Below, in pieces: positions 10,261 to 21,002 of a stretch of 64,000 nt of DNA (its first letter is position 1; every line of letters starts with the position of its first letter). The DNA comes from a secondary endosymbiont of Ctenarytaina eucalypti (GTDB taxonomy: Bacteria; Pseudomonadota; Gammaproteobacteria; Enterobacterales; Enterobacteriaceae): the NCBI RefSeq assembly GCF_000287335.1, contig NC_018419.1, positions 620,001 to 684,000 on the forward strand, read 5' to 3'. The translations under genes and the position numbers were made by a program. The notes below the pieces were generated by a model. The model saw only the letters and a program-made list of their open reading frames with translations. It ran no database searches and had not been told where the DNA came from.

Positions 10261-11556
10261 TTTTTCAGTTTTAAGAATCTCTTCTTGCACAGCTTGATAT
10301 TATTTTCCTTTTTTAATAATGAAGTTAATAAAATTTGATATAAAAATTATTAGATAATAGGTGATAAATACTAGATCTGTACGCTGTACTAAAAAACGCT
10401 TTAGCCCCATATCCGCCATTAAAACATTTAACAAGATAGACTGGGATACTGTTCTGTCAACGGTACTACATTGTTCTAAATAATGAGAAAGATGCTGTAC
10501 AGAGATCTAGGCATTACCTGCATATCTTTTTGATACATGCCAAAACTGCAACCCACGTATATCAAAGATAGACTCATGCCAATTCCTACAGTGATGCTTT
10601 TCTCCGACGCAGACGGGGTGTTGATTAAAATAATGCATGGAGAGCAGGAATACTTAACATGACTATAAACGTTATGAAAGACTACGAGAGATGCCTGAAC
10701 ATTTCATTATGCGGTTAAGTACTTTGGCACAACAAAATCAACGTCGCTATCGCTGCTTGCCTTTGAAGCTACACATTATACTCATATAAACGCAGATGAT
10801 TATACGAAAGCGTTTTCAAGGGGAGTGACTTCCCGTTTCGAGCAAGTCAGCCGCCAGCCATACCCTACTGTCTTGCCCCAGGGATCAAGACTACCGCTCA
10901 AAATTTAATGTTGAGTCCTGTCTTTATTCTTATGGTAATAAGCTATAGAAGGTTGCGGACCTCTTCCAAGAGCGGATCAGTGGCCTCATCATCTCCATCA
11001 ATACAGGAAGATCATAAAGTAACGTGTATCATACATGCTATCAGTTAACACTGCCCTACTTCTTGAGAAGAAGACCGAACTATTTTAGCCCAGCAAAAAA
11101 GCAAAGTATAGCGTAAGTGACATCTTACATTAAAAATACCGTAGATAATACCATCTATTTCCATTTATCTGGCGCCAGTAAGACTGATGTACTGGCGTCT
11201 GCCAGATGTGTCAAACAAACTCCACGACCCGGTCAGTAAAATGCCTCTTGATCCCGCGGCTTACGATGCACATTACTGTTATCATGCTCTATTAAGGAAG
11301 GAAATTAAGCTACTTATTCTGTTGCATTAAAACGTCTAAGTACGAATTATCCTTATTCTGTAGTGTAACTACACACAAGATTATAGGAATAATCAGATTC
11401 AAAACTGGTAGCGTGCAGTGTATAGCGTGATTGCTGTAGCGTACAATCATGAGGTTAGACTAGATGAGAAAACCGCATCCGCGAAACATATAGCGTGTTT
11501 CTAGAAAAAATTTAACATAGAACAGAATAATTCTCTTTTATTTCATAAAGTCTCAC
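10261..11556. other. Gene-free spacer
   Basis: About 1.3 kb with frequent stops. In E. coli smg and smf lie beyond yrdD; I could not read either. No repeats or RNA genes recognised. Confidence 0.6.
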
Positions 11557-11682
11557 GTGGCTGAAAACAAAGATCTCATTAGGCGTAATAATCCATGGAA
11601 CAGCCAGGATACGTTCACCGCACCACGCTGGCTGAAAACGGCTATGTTCTGGTTCAACACACTGCTGAGTGGCCATTGCTAG
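11557..11682 (+). pseudogene. Unidentified ORF fragment upstream of rnb
   Basis: A GTG-started 41-codon frame begins MAENKDLIRRNNPWN, continues TAPRWLKTAMFWFNTLLSG and stops. Its composition (a polar N-terminus, PWN, then the start of a hydrophobic helix) looks like the first 40 residues of an inner-membrane protein cut short by a stop, unlike the low-complexity translations of the surrounding DNA. A competing frame from 11595 overlaps it. I do not recognise the family. It could be a truncated gene or chance. Confidence 0.28.
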
Positions 11683-12063
11683 CTCTACGTGAGTATGAGA
11701 TACAAGCAGCCATGGCGATAGTAATAGTTAAAAATACACTTAACCGAACAATGCTTTTAGAAATGCCGTACATTGTAGGCTTTAGGTTATACCAGCTTTG
11801 CTGGCTACTAAATCCTCCTATACTCTATTAAGTTCAATAAAGCCTGAATATTGCAAAATTGGTTTCTAAAAAAATATTATCGCACTAAGTTAAGGTAAGC
11901 GAACAAGCTGGTTCTGCTCATAAATGAGATTATTTTTGGTGAAAGCAAGCTAAAGAATGCGTTTCCCCTACTTCACATAACCACTAGACTTGCCGCCAAA
12001 GAACGAATCGCGTAAAACTATCTACTGCAACTTAACACACTCTCATCCACTTTTTTGGGCATT
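11683..12063. other. Spacer upstream of rnb
   Basis: About 380 bp. No gene or convincing promoter seen; the stretch just before rnb has no clear Shine-Dalgarno sequence. Confidence 0.55.
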
Positions 12064-13995
12064 ATGTTTCAAAACAATCCGCTGCTTGCACAGCTAAAAA
12101 AGCAACTACATTCTCAGAAACCACGAGTTGAAGGAGTGGTAAAAGGCACAGAAAAAGGATTTGGCTTCCTAGAAGTCGATCCGCAGACAAGTTATTTTAT
12201 TCCACCCTCTTTTATGAAAAAAGTGATGCACGGTGATAAAATCACCGCTGTAATACGAACTCAGAAAGACCGGGAGATTGCGGAGCCAGAAGAACTTATC
12301 GAACCATTTTTGACACGGTTTGTGGGGCGTCTTTATATTAAAGACGATTATATGACCGTCTCACCAGATCACCCGCTGATTGAAGTAATTTTAACGCGGC
12401 CGCAGCACGGCATTGGCCACACTTTCAAAACCGGCGATTGGGCAGTTGCAGAACTACGTCACCACCCACTGAAAGGCGATTACCAGTTTTACGCGGAAAT
12501 CACCGCACTAGTCGCTACTGCAGAGGACCATTTTGCACCCTGGTGGGTTACGCTCGCCCGTTATAATCTTGCGCGCGCTGCACCGGAAATGCCTGAAGGG
12601 CTTGCCATAGAGAAAAGTGGTCTCGCCCGAGACGACCTGACTATGCTAGATTTTATCACCATCGATAGCGCCGCTAGCGAAGACATGGACGACGCCATTT
12701 ATCTAACCAGAACCTCTAACGGTAACTGGGTCATGACAGTTGCCATCGCTGATCCCACCGCGTGGGTGCCGGCCGGCAGTCTGCTGGATCGTATCGCCCG
12801 CGAACGCGCTTTCACTACTTACCTTCCAGGGCTCAATATCCCCATGCTGCCTCGTGAGCTATCCGACGATCTTTGCTCTCTGCGTGCCCATGAACGGCGG
12901 GCGGCGTTGGTGTGCCGTGTTACAGTACAGCAGGATGGAAGCCTATGCGATGATGCGTATTTTTTTACTGCTTGGGTAGAATCTAAAGCCAAACTGGCCT
13001 ATGACCATGTCTCGGACTGGCTAGAAAATACCGGCACATGGCATCCGAACCGTGAGGCTATAAGGGATCAGCTACGCTTGCTATACGAAGTTTGCCAGGC
13101 CCGCAGTGCCTGGCGTCAGCATCACGCCCTAGTGTTCAGGGATCGTCCAGATTATCGCTTTTTAATTGACGAAAAAGGGAATGTAGACGATATCGTCATC
13201 GAGCCACGCCGCATCGCTAACCGCATGATAGAAGAGGCAATGATCACCGCAAACATCTGTGCCGCGCGCATATTACGTGACAGATTAGGCTACGGCCTCT
13301 ACAATGTTCATCATGGTTTTAATCCACTACTAGTAGATCGGGCAGTGGCACTTCTTCGCGCTCATCACATTCATGTCGAAGCAAGTGAACTTTTGACGCT
13401 GGAGGGGTTTTGTGCACTGCGTCGTCGGCTGGATGCCCTACCTACTACTTACCTGAATAGCCGTATTCGCCGTTTTCAAACCTTTGCTGGAATCAGCACG
13501 GCACCTGGAACGCACTTTGGGCTAGGACTAGATGCCTATGCAACCTGGACGTCACCTATTCGTAAATACGGCGATATGCTTAATCACCGCCTTCTAAAAT
13601 CATTAATTGGTGTCGGAGAAGCTGAGCGGCCAGGCGAAGACGATACGCTTCTACTCGCCGAACGCCGCCGAAAAAATCGCATGGCGGAGCGAGATGTAGG
13701 AGATTGGCTCTACGCCCGCTTCCTGCAGCCGAAAGCAGGAAGCGGGCGCCGATTTTCGGCGGAGATAGTCGATATCCTGCGGGGCGGCATGCGAGTACGT
13801 CTGTTAGATAACGGCGCGGGGGCTTTTATTCCCTCACACTTTATTCATAACGTACGTGATGAACTTGTCTTCCGCCAAGACACTGGCACTATACAGGTAA
13901 AAGGGCGAGAACGCTACCGTCAGGGCGACACCCTTGACGTCACCCTCACCGAGGTAAAAATGGAAAATCGCTCGGTCATTGCCCGCCCGGCATAA
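12064..13995 (+). CDS. rnb: Exoribonuclease II
   Basis: Processive 3'-5' hydrolysis of single-stranded RNA. From the ATG at 12064 ([17 protein letters not shown]) the protein is 643 residues, against 644 in E. coli; a TTG three codons upstream lacks support. The order is N-terminal cold-shock domains ([16 protein letters not shown]), the RNB catalytic domain with the metal-binding acidic cluster [11 protein letters not shown] near residue 200, the conserved [16 protein letters not shown], and a C-terminal S1 domain ending [11 protein letters not shown]. No frameshift or stop. It stands alone between spacers of 380 and 750 bp, whereas relatives have other genes beside it. Confidence 0.97.
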   Translation: MFQNNPLLAQLKKQLHSQKPRVEGVVKGTEKGFGFLEVDPQTSYFIPPSFMKKVMHGDKITAVIRTQKDREIAEPEELIEPFLTRFVGRLYIKDDYMTVSPDHPLIEVILTRPQHGIGHTFKTGDWAVAELRHHPLKGDYQFYAEITALVATAEDHFAPWWVTLARYNLARAAPEMPEGLAIEKSGLARDDLTMLDFITIDSAASEDMDDAIYLTRTSNGNWVMTVAIADPTAWVPAGSLLDRIARERAFTTYLPGLNIPMLPRELSDDLCSLRAHERRAALVCRVTVQQDGSLCDDAYFFTAWVESKAKLAYDHVSDWLENTGTWHPNREAIRDQLRLLYEVCQARSAWRQHHALVFRDRPDYRFLIDEKGNVDDIVIEPRRIANRMIEEAMITANICAARILRDRLGYGLYNVHHGFNPLLVDRAVALLRAHHIHVEASELLTLEGFCALRRRLDALPTTYLNSRIRRFQTFAGISTAPGTHFGLGLDAYATWTSPIRKYGDMLNHRLLKSLIGVGEAERPGEDDTLLLAERRRKNRMAERDVGDWLYARFLQPKAGSGRRFSAEIVDILRGGMRVRLLDNGAGAFIPSHFIHNVRDELVFRQDTGTIQVKGRERYRQGDTLDVTLTEVKMENRSVIARPA

Positions 13996-14751
13996 ACTGA
14001 ATCATTATTCTTTACGCGTAAGGATCCATGTTGTGGATGCTCCTCTGGTTTCTCTTATGCGCGTTATTGAAAAATACAGTAGCACTTCCTTCGAAGTTTC
14101 ATGCAATACCAGCATCCAGAATCATTTGTTGCAATATCAGCGATAGTTGATTTATCTCTCTTTGAACCCCTGAATAATGACAATAGAACTGGATTTTTTT
14201 TAAACACCGCTTACAGCTGTAGCATTGGTCAACGAATATCAAGTCATTTTTACATTGCAATTCCTTGAAATTACATCAAGGACGGCAAATAACTGCAATC
14301 GCTTCTAGAGCCTATTCTTAAAATCATAGAGCATAATCAACGAATTGGAAGCAGGGTCAAAAACCTCTCTGCTATCCTGAGTCAAAGACGGATATACCGA
14401 GTACAATGTAGGCATGCTGTTATTGATTTTATCCAGGATGCTTGGTGTGCTCTAGTAAGCCAGCATAAGCTAGATGATACCCAGAATCACGCTTTCTTTC
14501 TCGAAGTAGAAAGGTTGTATTATTATCTGCTGTAGAATATCGGCGTCCCACCCCGCTCAAACTTGCATGATTCGCTATTACATCATAAGCGCTGTATGTT
14601 ATTATGCAGGTAATATAATCATCTAATGCTTCAGTAAAATAGTATATGTTATCCGGTTCTTTGGATGACACTCTGAAAGAACGGCGTAGTAGTAACGCCC
14701 CGAGCGAACTCAAATACTGACTTCTGTCGCCGTCATGAAGAACAGTAGAGA
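13996..14751. other. Gene-free spacer between rnb and grxA
   Basis: About 750 bp. A 94-codon minus-strand frame (14429-14713) has no ribosome site or family resemblance and is not accepted. Nothing else recognised. Confidence 0.55.
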
Positions 14752-15003
14752 TTATAATATTGCTTTAATATAAGCCTCAAAATCAGTGTAGCCGCCAATA
14801 TGGATCTGATCTACAACAATTTGAGGCACTGTTTTCACTGGCTTGCCTATCATTTTCGAAAGATCAGCCTTGGAGAGGCCTTCAGCGTAGATATCAACAT
14901 AACTATAAGTGAAATTATCTAGCTCTGCAGTTAGTTTTTCAGCTAACTTTTTAGCGCTTACGCAATAAGAACAGCCCGGACGACCGAAAATTACTGCAAG
15001 CAT
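14752..15003 (-). CDS. grxA: Glutaredoxin 1
   Basis: Glutathione-dependent dithiol-disulfide oxidoreductase that reduces ribonucleotide reductase and other substrates. From the ATG at 15003 (MLAVIFGRPGCSYCVSAKKL) it has 83 residues, like E. coli Grx1 (85). The start is supported by AGGAG seven bases upstream; a longer frame from 15042 is not. The active site is CSYC instead of the usual CPYC: both cysteines stay, the proline is replaced by serine. The conserved TVPQI cis-proline loop and GGYTDF glutathione-binding segment are present. Confidence 0.95.
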   Translation of the reverse strand: MLAVIFGRPGCSYCVSAKKLAEKLTAELDNFTYSYVDIYAEGLSKADLSKMIGKPVKTVPQIVVDQIHIGGYTDFEAYIKAIL

Positions 15004-17787
15004 AACTACTCCTAATGATATACATGAATATTGCAACAGCAACCACGGTAGGTGCTACTTTTTTAGCAATTAATTATCCTGCTACCAAAAAAGGCAGGCA
15101 GGGGAAGTGAGCGGATCATTACATCGCCATAGTGAATCTTTAGTATCGAATGTACGGGGGGAACTCCTTCAGTCTATTTATTTTCACCCCCCAGAGAGGC
15201 TGGCCTCATTTTTTCTCACCTACACGGGACAATGTGGGTGGGGTAATGTCTCGCCAAAATCGACGCTTGTCTGATCACAGTCTAATAGCAACCTTTTGAG
15301 GAACTTTGTTACACAAAGCTAACGGTTTATAACGAATGAACATATTCGCATAATTAGTGTGGCAAGATACGGTCCGCGCGCTTCATTCTTAACAGGTTCA
15401 TTTAATGTAAGGCGTTCGGTGATGATTTCCATCACCGAATCTATCGGCACATCATAGTTGAAAAAACTCAAATCATAGCCTCTCAGTATAGTAACACAGT
15501 CTCGAGCTATTTTAGTTAGTCCTTTATAAGCATTGAGTTGCTTGTTTATGTATCTGGTCTATTGCAGTCAATGCAGTTATTTGTGACTACAGGGTTACTT
15601 GCATAGTCAGGAATAGCGCATATTATGAACCTATGAAGAGTCGAGATCAGCGGTGTACTATTCTTCTTCAAATTGAATCTTGACGAAAGTCTATAATATG
15701 TCACCTCAGTGGGTTAAGTCTGTTACTGCTGTTTTCGTAGAATTTCTGTATACAATCCAGCAGGCCCGATACATTATTAATATTTCTTTTCTATTAATAT
15801 CTTTTAATAATATCACATGTCTTTTTTATTTACTAGCATATTTTTGTGTGATATAGTTAACTATTTTATAAATACTGCGCATAAACTCCCTATTTTGCCT
15901 TCGAAAAAATTTCAAGTCTGTGCTATATCATCATATAAAATAGCTACTTCCACGGTTGTCTAACTTTCTTATGCTAATATTCAGTATTTTTTGTCGTCCT
16001 TTTGCTAAGAAAAACTGATTTGAAACTTTTATTAGTAGAGCCACACACCTTAGACATTGCGCTCATGACTGTCTATAACGCTCCGGGCAACCAGTGAAGC
16101 GCTGTGTGATAATCAGCCACCTGCTAATATTTTTATTTTGAGTAAAACGGTGATTAGCCAAACCGTTCTATGCAGAAATAGCAGCATTCTTTAATCTAAA
16201 ACTGTAAGATAGTTTCAATGCTTGAGGACTATTTTTTAGGTTGTTAACTTTAATATTTTTAACCGATAAATGCGATTTTTTTTGAAAATGCAGATAGTGG
16301 GCTAGCTAAAAAATTTTCTTAAATTTTATTGTGTTGAATCACATTATTCGGAAAAATTGACTTTGATCAGATATGTCAATATTGTTGAATATATAATTTC
16401 TTAGCTCTTCACTACTATACACGCTTCAATGAAAGTTATATTTTCCAGCGTCTGGGGGTTGTAATAAACCCTCAGAGACAAAACACCATCAGTTCCAGTA
16501 ATATATTTTGGCCAGTAATAAATGATTTTTCGAAAAACCTTAGTAAATTGCAATGCCACTAATGCCTCACTCACTGATTTGTGATATTAAAGCGTCACTA
16601 TATCAAGGTTTATATTTCATCTAGCGTTATTAAATAATAATAATGTTATAGTTTAAGATTGTTCAATCAACTTATTCGTACAACGCTTGCTCAACTGTCG
16701 TGAACACATTAAGTCAGATATTGCTGAACAAAAAAAGAAACTTTTCTCAGAAAACGGTGGCGATATCAGTTTTGATTAAAGAAAACGAACCGTGTTTTTG
16801 ATGATATAAAAGGTATGCATTTTTTCGCTAAGAGCCTCATAGCGATTCGTTAGCTTACGTATTCGACTTGACAAATCTGCCGCTAAGATACCGGAACTCT
16901 GCTTTACGTAGCAAGCGACGACCAAAAAAAGTACATATCAGCATGCAGCTTCCAAAGACAATGAAAGCATTCGTTGAGTCCTTGATAGAAGCGACCTAAA
17001 ATTTTTGGTACAGGAGTACAAAGAGCATAATATCAGCATCTCGAAAATCGCAGCATATGATATAAACGATATCCAGTAATCAAACCGCGCACCTATGACA
17101 TGATCTAGTGCTTGCTAATTATCTTATGGGTAGTACCGCTACTACATAAGCCGCATTGGCTTTAATAAAGCATGTTCAAGAACACATTTATGACGTATCG
17201 GCTGAGCAAGCTTAAAAACACATTAATTACTACGTTCATGGTTCATAGGGGAACAAGAGAAAGTTTCCAACCCCTACCCCGTTTCAGAGTGCTTAAGATC
17301 ATCCAAACACCTTTGCTGTAAAGGTGAAAATGCTATTGACAATCAAGCCCTAATCGCTATTGCATGATACTTGAAAATAAGAAATAGGCCATCATGAGCC
17401 CTAACATAACTGAAAGAGAGCTTTTTCGGTTCAAAACACTTCTCTGTAATCATAGCAGTCAGCATTACTATGAGGCACTGCCTAGGGGCGGTCATCTTAA
17501 AAGTTACAACCCTTAACCGCATTATAGGCTATGAGATATATGATACCTACTACCCGAACCACCTCACAATAGCTTTTTGGACGCGAAACCTTGTATAAAA
17601 ACTTCGGCATGTGCACTAAAGCTGGTGTTAAATTTAAAGAGCTACATTAGCTCCCTAAGCTAACGGCATACAATCTATTTCTTCAACCGCTGTGGTGATA
17701 TCATGATCCAGATGCAATTATTCAGTCTTATCTATGAGCTAGGCTTAAAGAAAAACATGTACGCTACAATAGAAGGGCATATCGTTG
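15004..17787. other. Gene-free spacer between grxA and rsmD
   Basis: 2.8 kb of eroded, locally very AT-rich DNA. A 40-codon frame at 17394-17516 has reasonable composition, but I recognise no family. One copy of a short direct repeat (17553-17574) lies here. In E. coli ftsYEX lies divergently beside rsmD; I could not see an FtsY start. Confidence 0.55.
17553..17574 (+). repeat. Short dispersed repeat, copy 1
   Basis: The sequence from CCCGAACCAC to CACAATAGCT recurs at 61453-61474 with 21 of 22 positions identical. A 12-nt core (CCTCACAATAGC) recurs at 23459-23470. All three are direct copies in non-coding DNA. Possibly an eroded mobile-element end or gene family, but I cannot name it. Confidence 0.5.
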
Positions 17788-18423
17788 ATGGGACCTGTAG
17801 TCTTTTGCGCTTTGATGCATCATAAGAAAGTTATATCAAACACCAACAGCCCCCGATCAGCCGGTCACATTCGTATCATCGGCGGGTGCTGGCGAGGTCG
17901 TAAATTGCCAGTACCCAATAGAAGTGGCCTCAGACCGACGAGTGATCGCATACGGGAAACGTTGTTCAACTGGCTAGAGCCCGTCATCCAGAAAGCGCAT
18001 TGTCTGGATTGTTTTGCTGGAAGCGGGGCGTTGGGTCTGGAAGCTCTATCACGTGGTGCTGCTAGCCTCACCCTGCTTGAGCAGGATCGATCGGTCAGCT
18101 CGCTGCTCGTCAGGAATCTACGGGTATTAAAAGCGCAGCAAGCTCGGGTCGTCACTACCAATAGTCTACGCTGGCTTGCGCAGACGGGAAATACGTTTAA
18201 TCTGGTCTTTATCGATCCGCCATTTAGGCAATGCCTGATAAACAAGACGGTAGATGTACTAGAACAATACCGGAGATTGTCTAACGGTGCCTGGATTTAC
18301 ATTGAAACCGAAATAGAAGCACTGACCCTTCAGATGCCCGCCCACTGGGCGTTACATCGGGGAAAAGTTACCGGTCAAGTAGCATATCGGCTCTACATTC
18401 GCCATCCTACAAAGATTTTTTGA
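17788..18423 (+). CDS. rsmD: 16S rRNA (guanine966-N2)-methyltransferase RsmD
   Basis: SAM-dependent methylation of G966 in 16S rRNA of the 30S subunit. Rossmann motif I is LDCFAGSGALGLEALSRGAA and the catalytic motif IV is FIDPPF. The conserved N-terminal HIRIIGGCWRGRKLPVP and C-terminal GQVAYRLY are present. The 211 residues exceed E. coli's 198, mostly by a longer N-terminus. AAGGG at 17773-17777 supports initiation at the ATG at 17788 or the TTG just before; the ATG at 17815 fits family length better but has no ribosome site. Confidence 0.94.
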   Translation: MGPVVFCALMHHKKVISNTNSPRSAGHIRIIGGCWRGRKLPVPNRSGLRPTSDRIRETLFNWLEPVIQKAHCLDCFAGSGALGLEALSRGAASLTLLEQDRSVSSLLVRNLRVLKAQQARVVTTNSLRWLAQTGNTFNLVFIDPPFRQCLINKTVDVLEQYRRLSNGAWIYIETEIEALTLQMPAHWALHRGKVTGQVAYRLYIRHPTKIF

Positions 18424-19060
18424 ATTATATAGTATCATGCTGTTTTATTCTGTCATTTGAATAAAATTTGCTTTTATATCAGGTGTGCTATTTTTGCATA
18501 TAGTCTACTTGCATGATTTTACGTTTCAGAGAACAATAGATTTCTTGAACCGAAAGAACAATGCTTATTAATTCAACCTCATCATTATGGTCCTATTGAT
18601 TCTCGTCTATAAACAGGGCGCTGAAACAAGAATTATTGATAGCGATATAGCTATAATATATCGTTTCCATAAGAGGAAGCGGTATAATTCATCTAGCGCC
18701 GATTTCAGCAAGCAGATTCTCGACGAGAATCTCCACCAATATCGTTAAATGGCAAAACATAAAAATAACCCCCCTGATGTAGGTACTATCATCTTTTTTC
18801 ATAGACATGATCAAAGCTTGTGGGTGTTCAAAAAAAATTGCGCAACACCATTTTCTTCTAGTCGTTCCGGGTAAGTATGATTTCGGCACGCTATTTACAT
18901 GGCTCCTTCCTCCTTGCTACAGTAAGGTTCTTGTATCGTCTGGCGCCGCACTGAGCCGGATGTGACTAATCGACCGTCGCGCATTTTTCTTAAGCCGTGC
19001 AGGCAACCCTAACGTTCAGTCTATTGTCTATAGAGGGGCGATAACGTTTATTCCCCATCC
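18424..19060. other. Spacer between rsmD and yhgN
   Basis: About 640 bp between convergent genes. A GC-richer patch at about 18900-19060 shows no readable family in either strand. No terminator with a T-run seen for either gene. Confidence 0.5.
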
Positions 19061-19654
19061 CTAGGCGCAGAGATAGGCTCGGACACCGTCTAAGAACATC
19101 TGCGTCGCGATCATGACCAATAATAAGCCCATGATCCGCTCAAGCGCGCTCACTCCTTTGCTCCCAAGCAACCGCAAAAAAATGTTTGACATTATTAAGA
19201 TCACAAAAGAAAGTAGCCATGCAATTAGTAAAGACAAAACTAAATAGTTGATTTTCTCTGGATACTGATGCGATAGCAACATTATCGCCGCGAGGATTGA
19301 AGGTCCGGCAACTAACGGAATTGCGAGAGGCACCAAAAACGGTTCTTCCCCCATCGGCTGGCCGGTACAGTTGCCTTCTTGGGCAGGAAAAATCATTTTG
19401 ATAGCGATTAGAAAGAGAATAATTCCGCCGGAAATAGATACCATTTCAGTGCGTAGGCTGAGAAAAGATAAAATGTGTTCTCCTGCAAAAAGAAAAACCA
19501 GCATGAAAAGCAGCGCTATAAGCATTTCCCTGATGATAATAATACGCTGTCGCTTCGGTTCGAGATGTTTGAGCACCGACATGAATATAGGCAAGTTGCC
19601 TAAGGGATCCATAATTAAAAATAACAAAACAGTGACCGATATCATTTCACTCAT
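19061..19654 (-). CDS. yhgN: MarC/UPF0056-family inner membrane protein YhgN
   Basis: 197 residues, the same length as E. coli YhgN, with about six hydrophobic segments expected to span the inner membrane. Family landmarks are MDPLGNLPIFMSVLKHLEPK near the N-terminus, SISGGIILFLIAIKMIFP in the middle, VPLAIPLVAGPSILA, and ALERIMGLLLVMIATQMFLDG at the C-terminus. Function in the family is not established. The ATG has a GAGGGA ribosome site. It is divergent from asd with 223 bp between, and yhgN beside asd is the enterobacterial arrangement. Confidence 0.95.
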   Translation of the reverse strand: MSEMISVTVLLFLIMDPLGNLPIFMSVLKHLEPKRQRIIIIREMLIALLFMLVFLFAGEHILSFLSLRTEMVSISGGIILFLIAIKMIFPAQEGNCTGQPMGEEPFLVPLAIPLVAGPSILAAIMLLSHQYPEKINYLVLSLLIAWLLSFVILIMSNIFLRLLGSKGVSALERIMGLLLVMIATQMFLDGVRAYLCA

Positions 19655-19877
19655 TATTCCCTCATTACCTCGACGTCATCAGCGTCAAAGACTTAGTAAC
19701 GGCAAGCGCCCAATATCAGCGCTGCTGCTGAAAAAACTTCATATAGAATAATATCACTTGCGGCATTGCTGCTACATTTTATATGGTGGTTAGTAGCGTA
19801 TTCTACTGACGTGACAATATTCAGTATAAGAGTACGGAAAATGGTTTGTCACCCCCCCTACGGCAGGACAGCTAACG

Positions 19878-21002
19878 ATGAAAAAAGTTGGTTTTATTGG
19901 ATGGCGCGGTATGGTTGGTTCAGTGCTGATACAGCGCATGACCGAAGAGTGCGATTTTGACGGCATCCGCGCGATATTTTTTTCTACCTCTCAACATGGT
20001 CATCCGGCGCCAGCCATAACCAGCCAGAAAAGTGTACTGCAAGATGCCTGGGATCTTGACGCGCTCAGCGTGCTGGATATTATTGTCACTTGTCAGGGAA
20101 GTAAGTACACCAACAAAATTTATCCGCGCCTTCGTGAAATAGGCTGGAAGGGATATTGGATTGATGCGGCATCATCGCTACGTATGAGAGATGATACAAT
20201 TATTATCCTCGATCCCGTCAACCAGGCAGTGATTCAGCGAGGCCTGGACCGTGGTATTAAGACGTTTGTCGGCGGCAACTGCACCGTTAGCCTCATGCTA
20301 ATGTCTCTGGGAGGGTTATTCGCTCGGGATGTAGTTGAATGGGCTTTGGTTGCCACTTATCAGGCGGCATCTGGTGGCGGCGCACATCACATGCGTGAAC
20401 TCCTATTACAAATGGGAGACCTGTACAATGCAGTAGCCGAACCGATAAAAAACCCGGCTTCAACCATGCTAGAGATCGAACGGCAGGTTACCGATCTAAG
20501 TCGTAGCGGCAATCTGCCGACAGATCATTTAGGTGTGCCACTAGCTGGTAGCCTGATACCTTGGATAGATCAGCAGCTTGAAAATGGCCAGAGCCGAGAG
20601 GAATGGAAAGGGCAGGCGGAAACCAATAAAATTCTTAACACCCGTCAGACAATACCGATAGACGGTTTGTGTGTACGCATCGGCGCCCTACGCTGCCATA
20701 GCCAGGCCTTTACGCTAAAGCTAAAGAAAGACTTTCCGATAGCGGAAATTGAACACTTACTCGAAACACATAATGATTGGGTGACCGTCGTCCCTAATGA
20801 TCGTGAACTATCGATGAAGGAATTGACGCCGTCAGCAGTAACCGGGACGCTGAAAACTCCAGTCGGTCGGTTACGAAAATTGAATATAGGGCCAGAATAT
20901 CTTTCGGCATTTACAGTAGGCGACCAGCTATTGTGGGGCGCTGCTGAACCCTTGCGCCGCATGCTGCGACAGATATCTCATGAGTCTTTCGAGCAACATT
21001 GA
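19878..21002 (+). CDS. asd: Aspartate-semialdehyde dehydrogenase
   Basis: NADPH-dependent reduction of aspartyl phosphate to aspartate semialdehyde, feeding lysine/diaminopimelate, threonine and methionine; DAP for peptidoglycan is the likely reason for retention. The N-terminal nucleotide-binding loop reads [12 protein letters not shown], the catalytic cysteine lies in [15 protein letters not shown], and the substrate-binding stretch is [20 protein letters not shown]. 374 residues against 367 in E. coli; the C-terminus carries a few extra residues ([10 protein letters not shown]). The ATG follows a CAGGA ribosome site. Confidence 0.97.
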   Translation: MKKVGFIGWRGMVGSVLIQRMTEECDFDGIRAIFFSTSQHGHPAPAITSQKSVLQDAWDLDALSVLDIIVTCQGSKYTNKIYPRLREIGWKGYWIDAASSLRMRDDTIIILDPVNQAVIQRGLDRGIKTFVGGNCTVSLMLMSLGGLFARDVVEWALVATYQAASGGGAHHMRELLLQMGDLYNAVAEPIKNPASTMLEIERQVTDLSRSGNLPTDHLGVPLAGSLIPWIDQQLENGQSREEWKGQAETNKILNTRQTIPIDGLCVRIGALRCHSQAFTLKLKKDFPIAEIEHLLETHNDWVTVVPNDRELSMKELTPSAVTGTLKTPVGRLRKLNIGPEYLSAFTVGDQLLWGAAEPLRRMLRQISHESFEQH

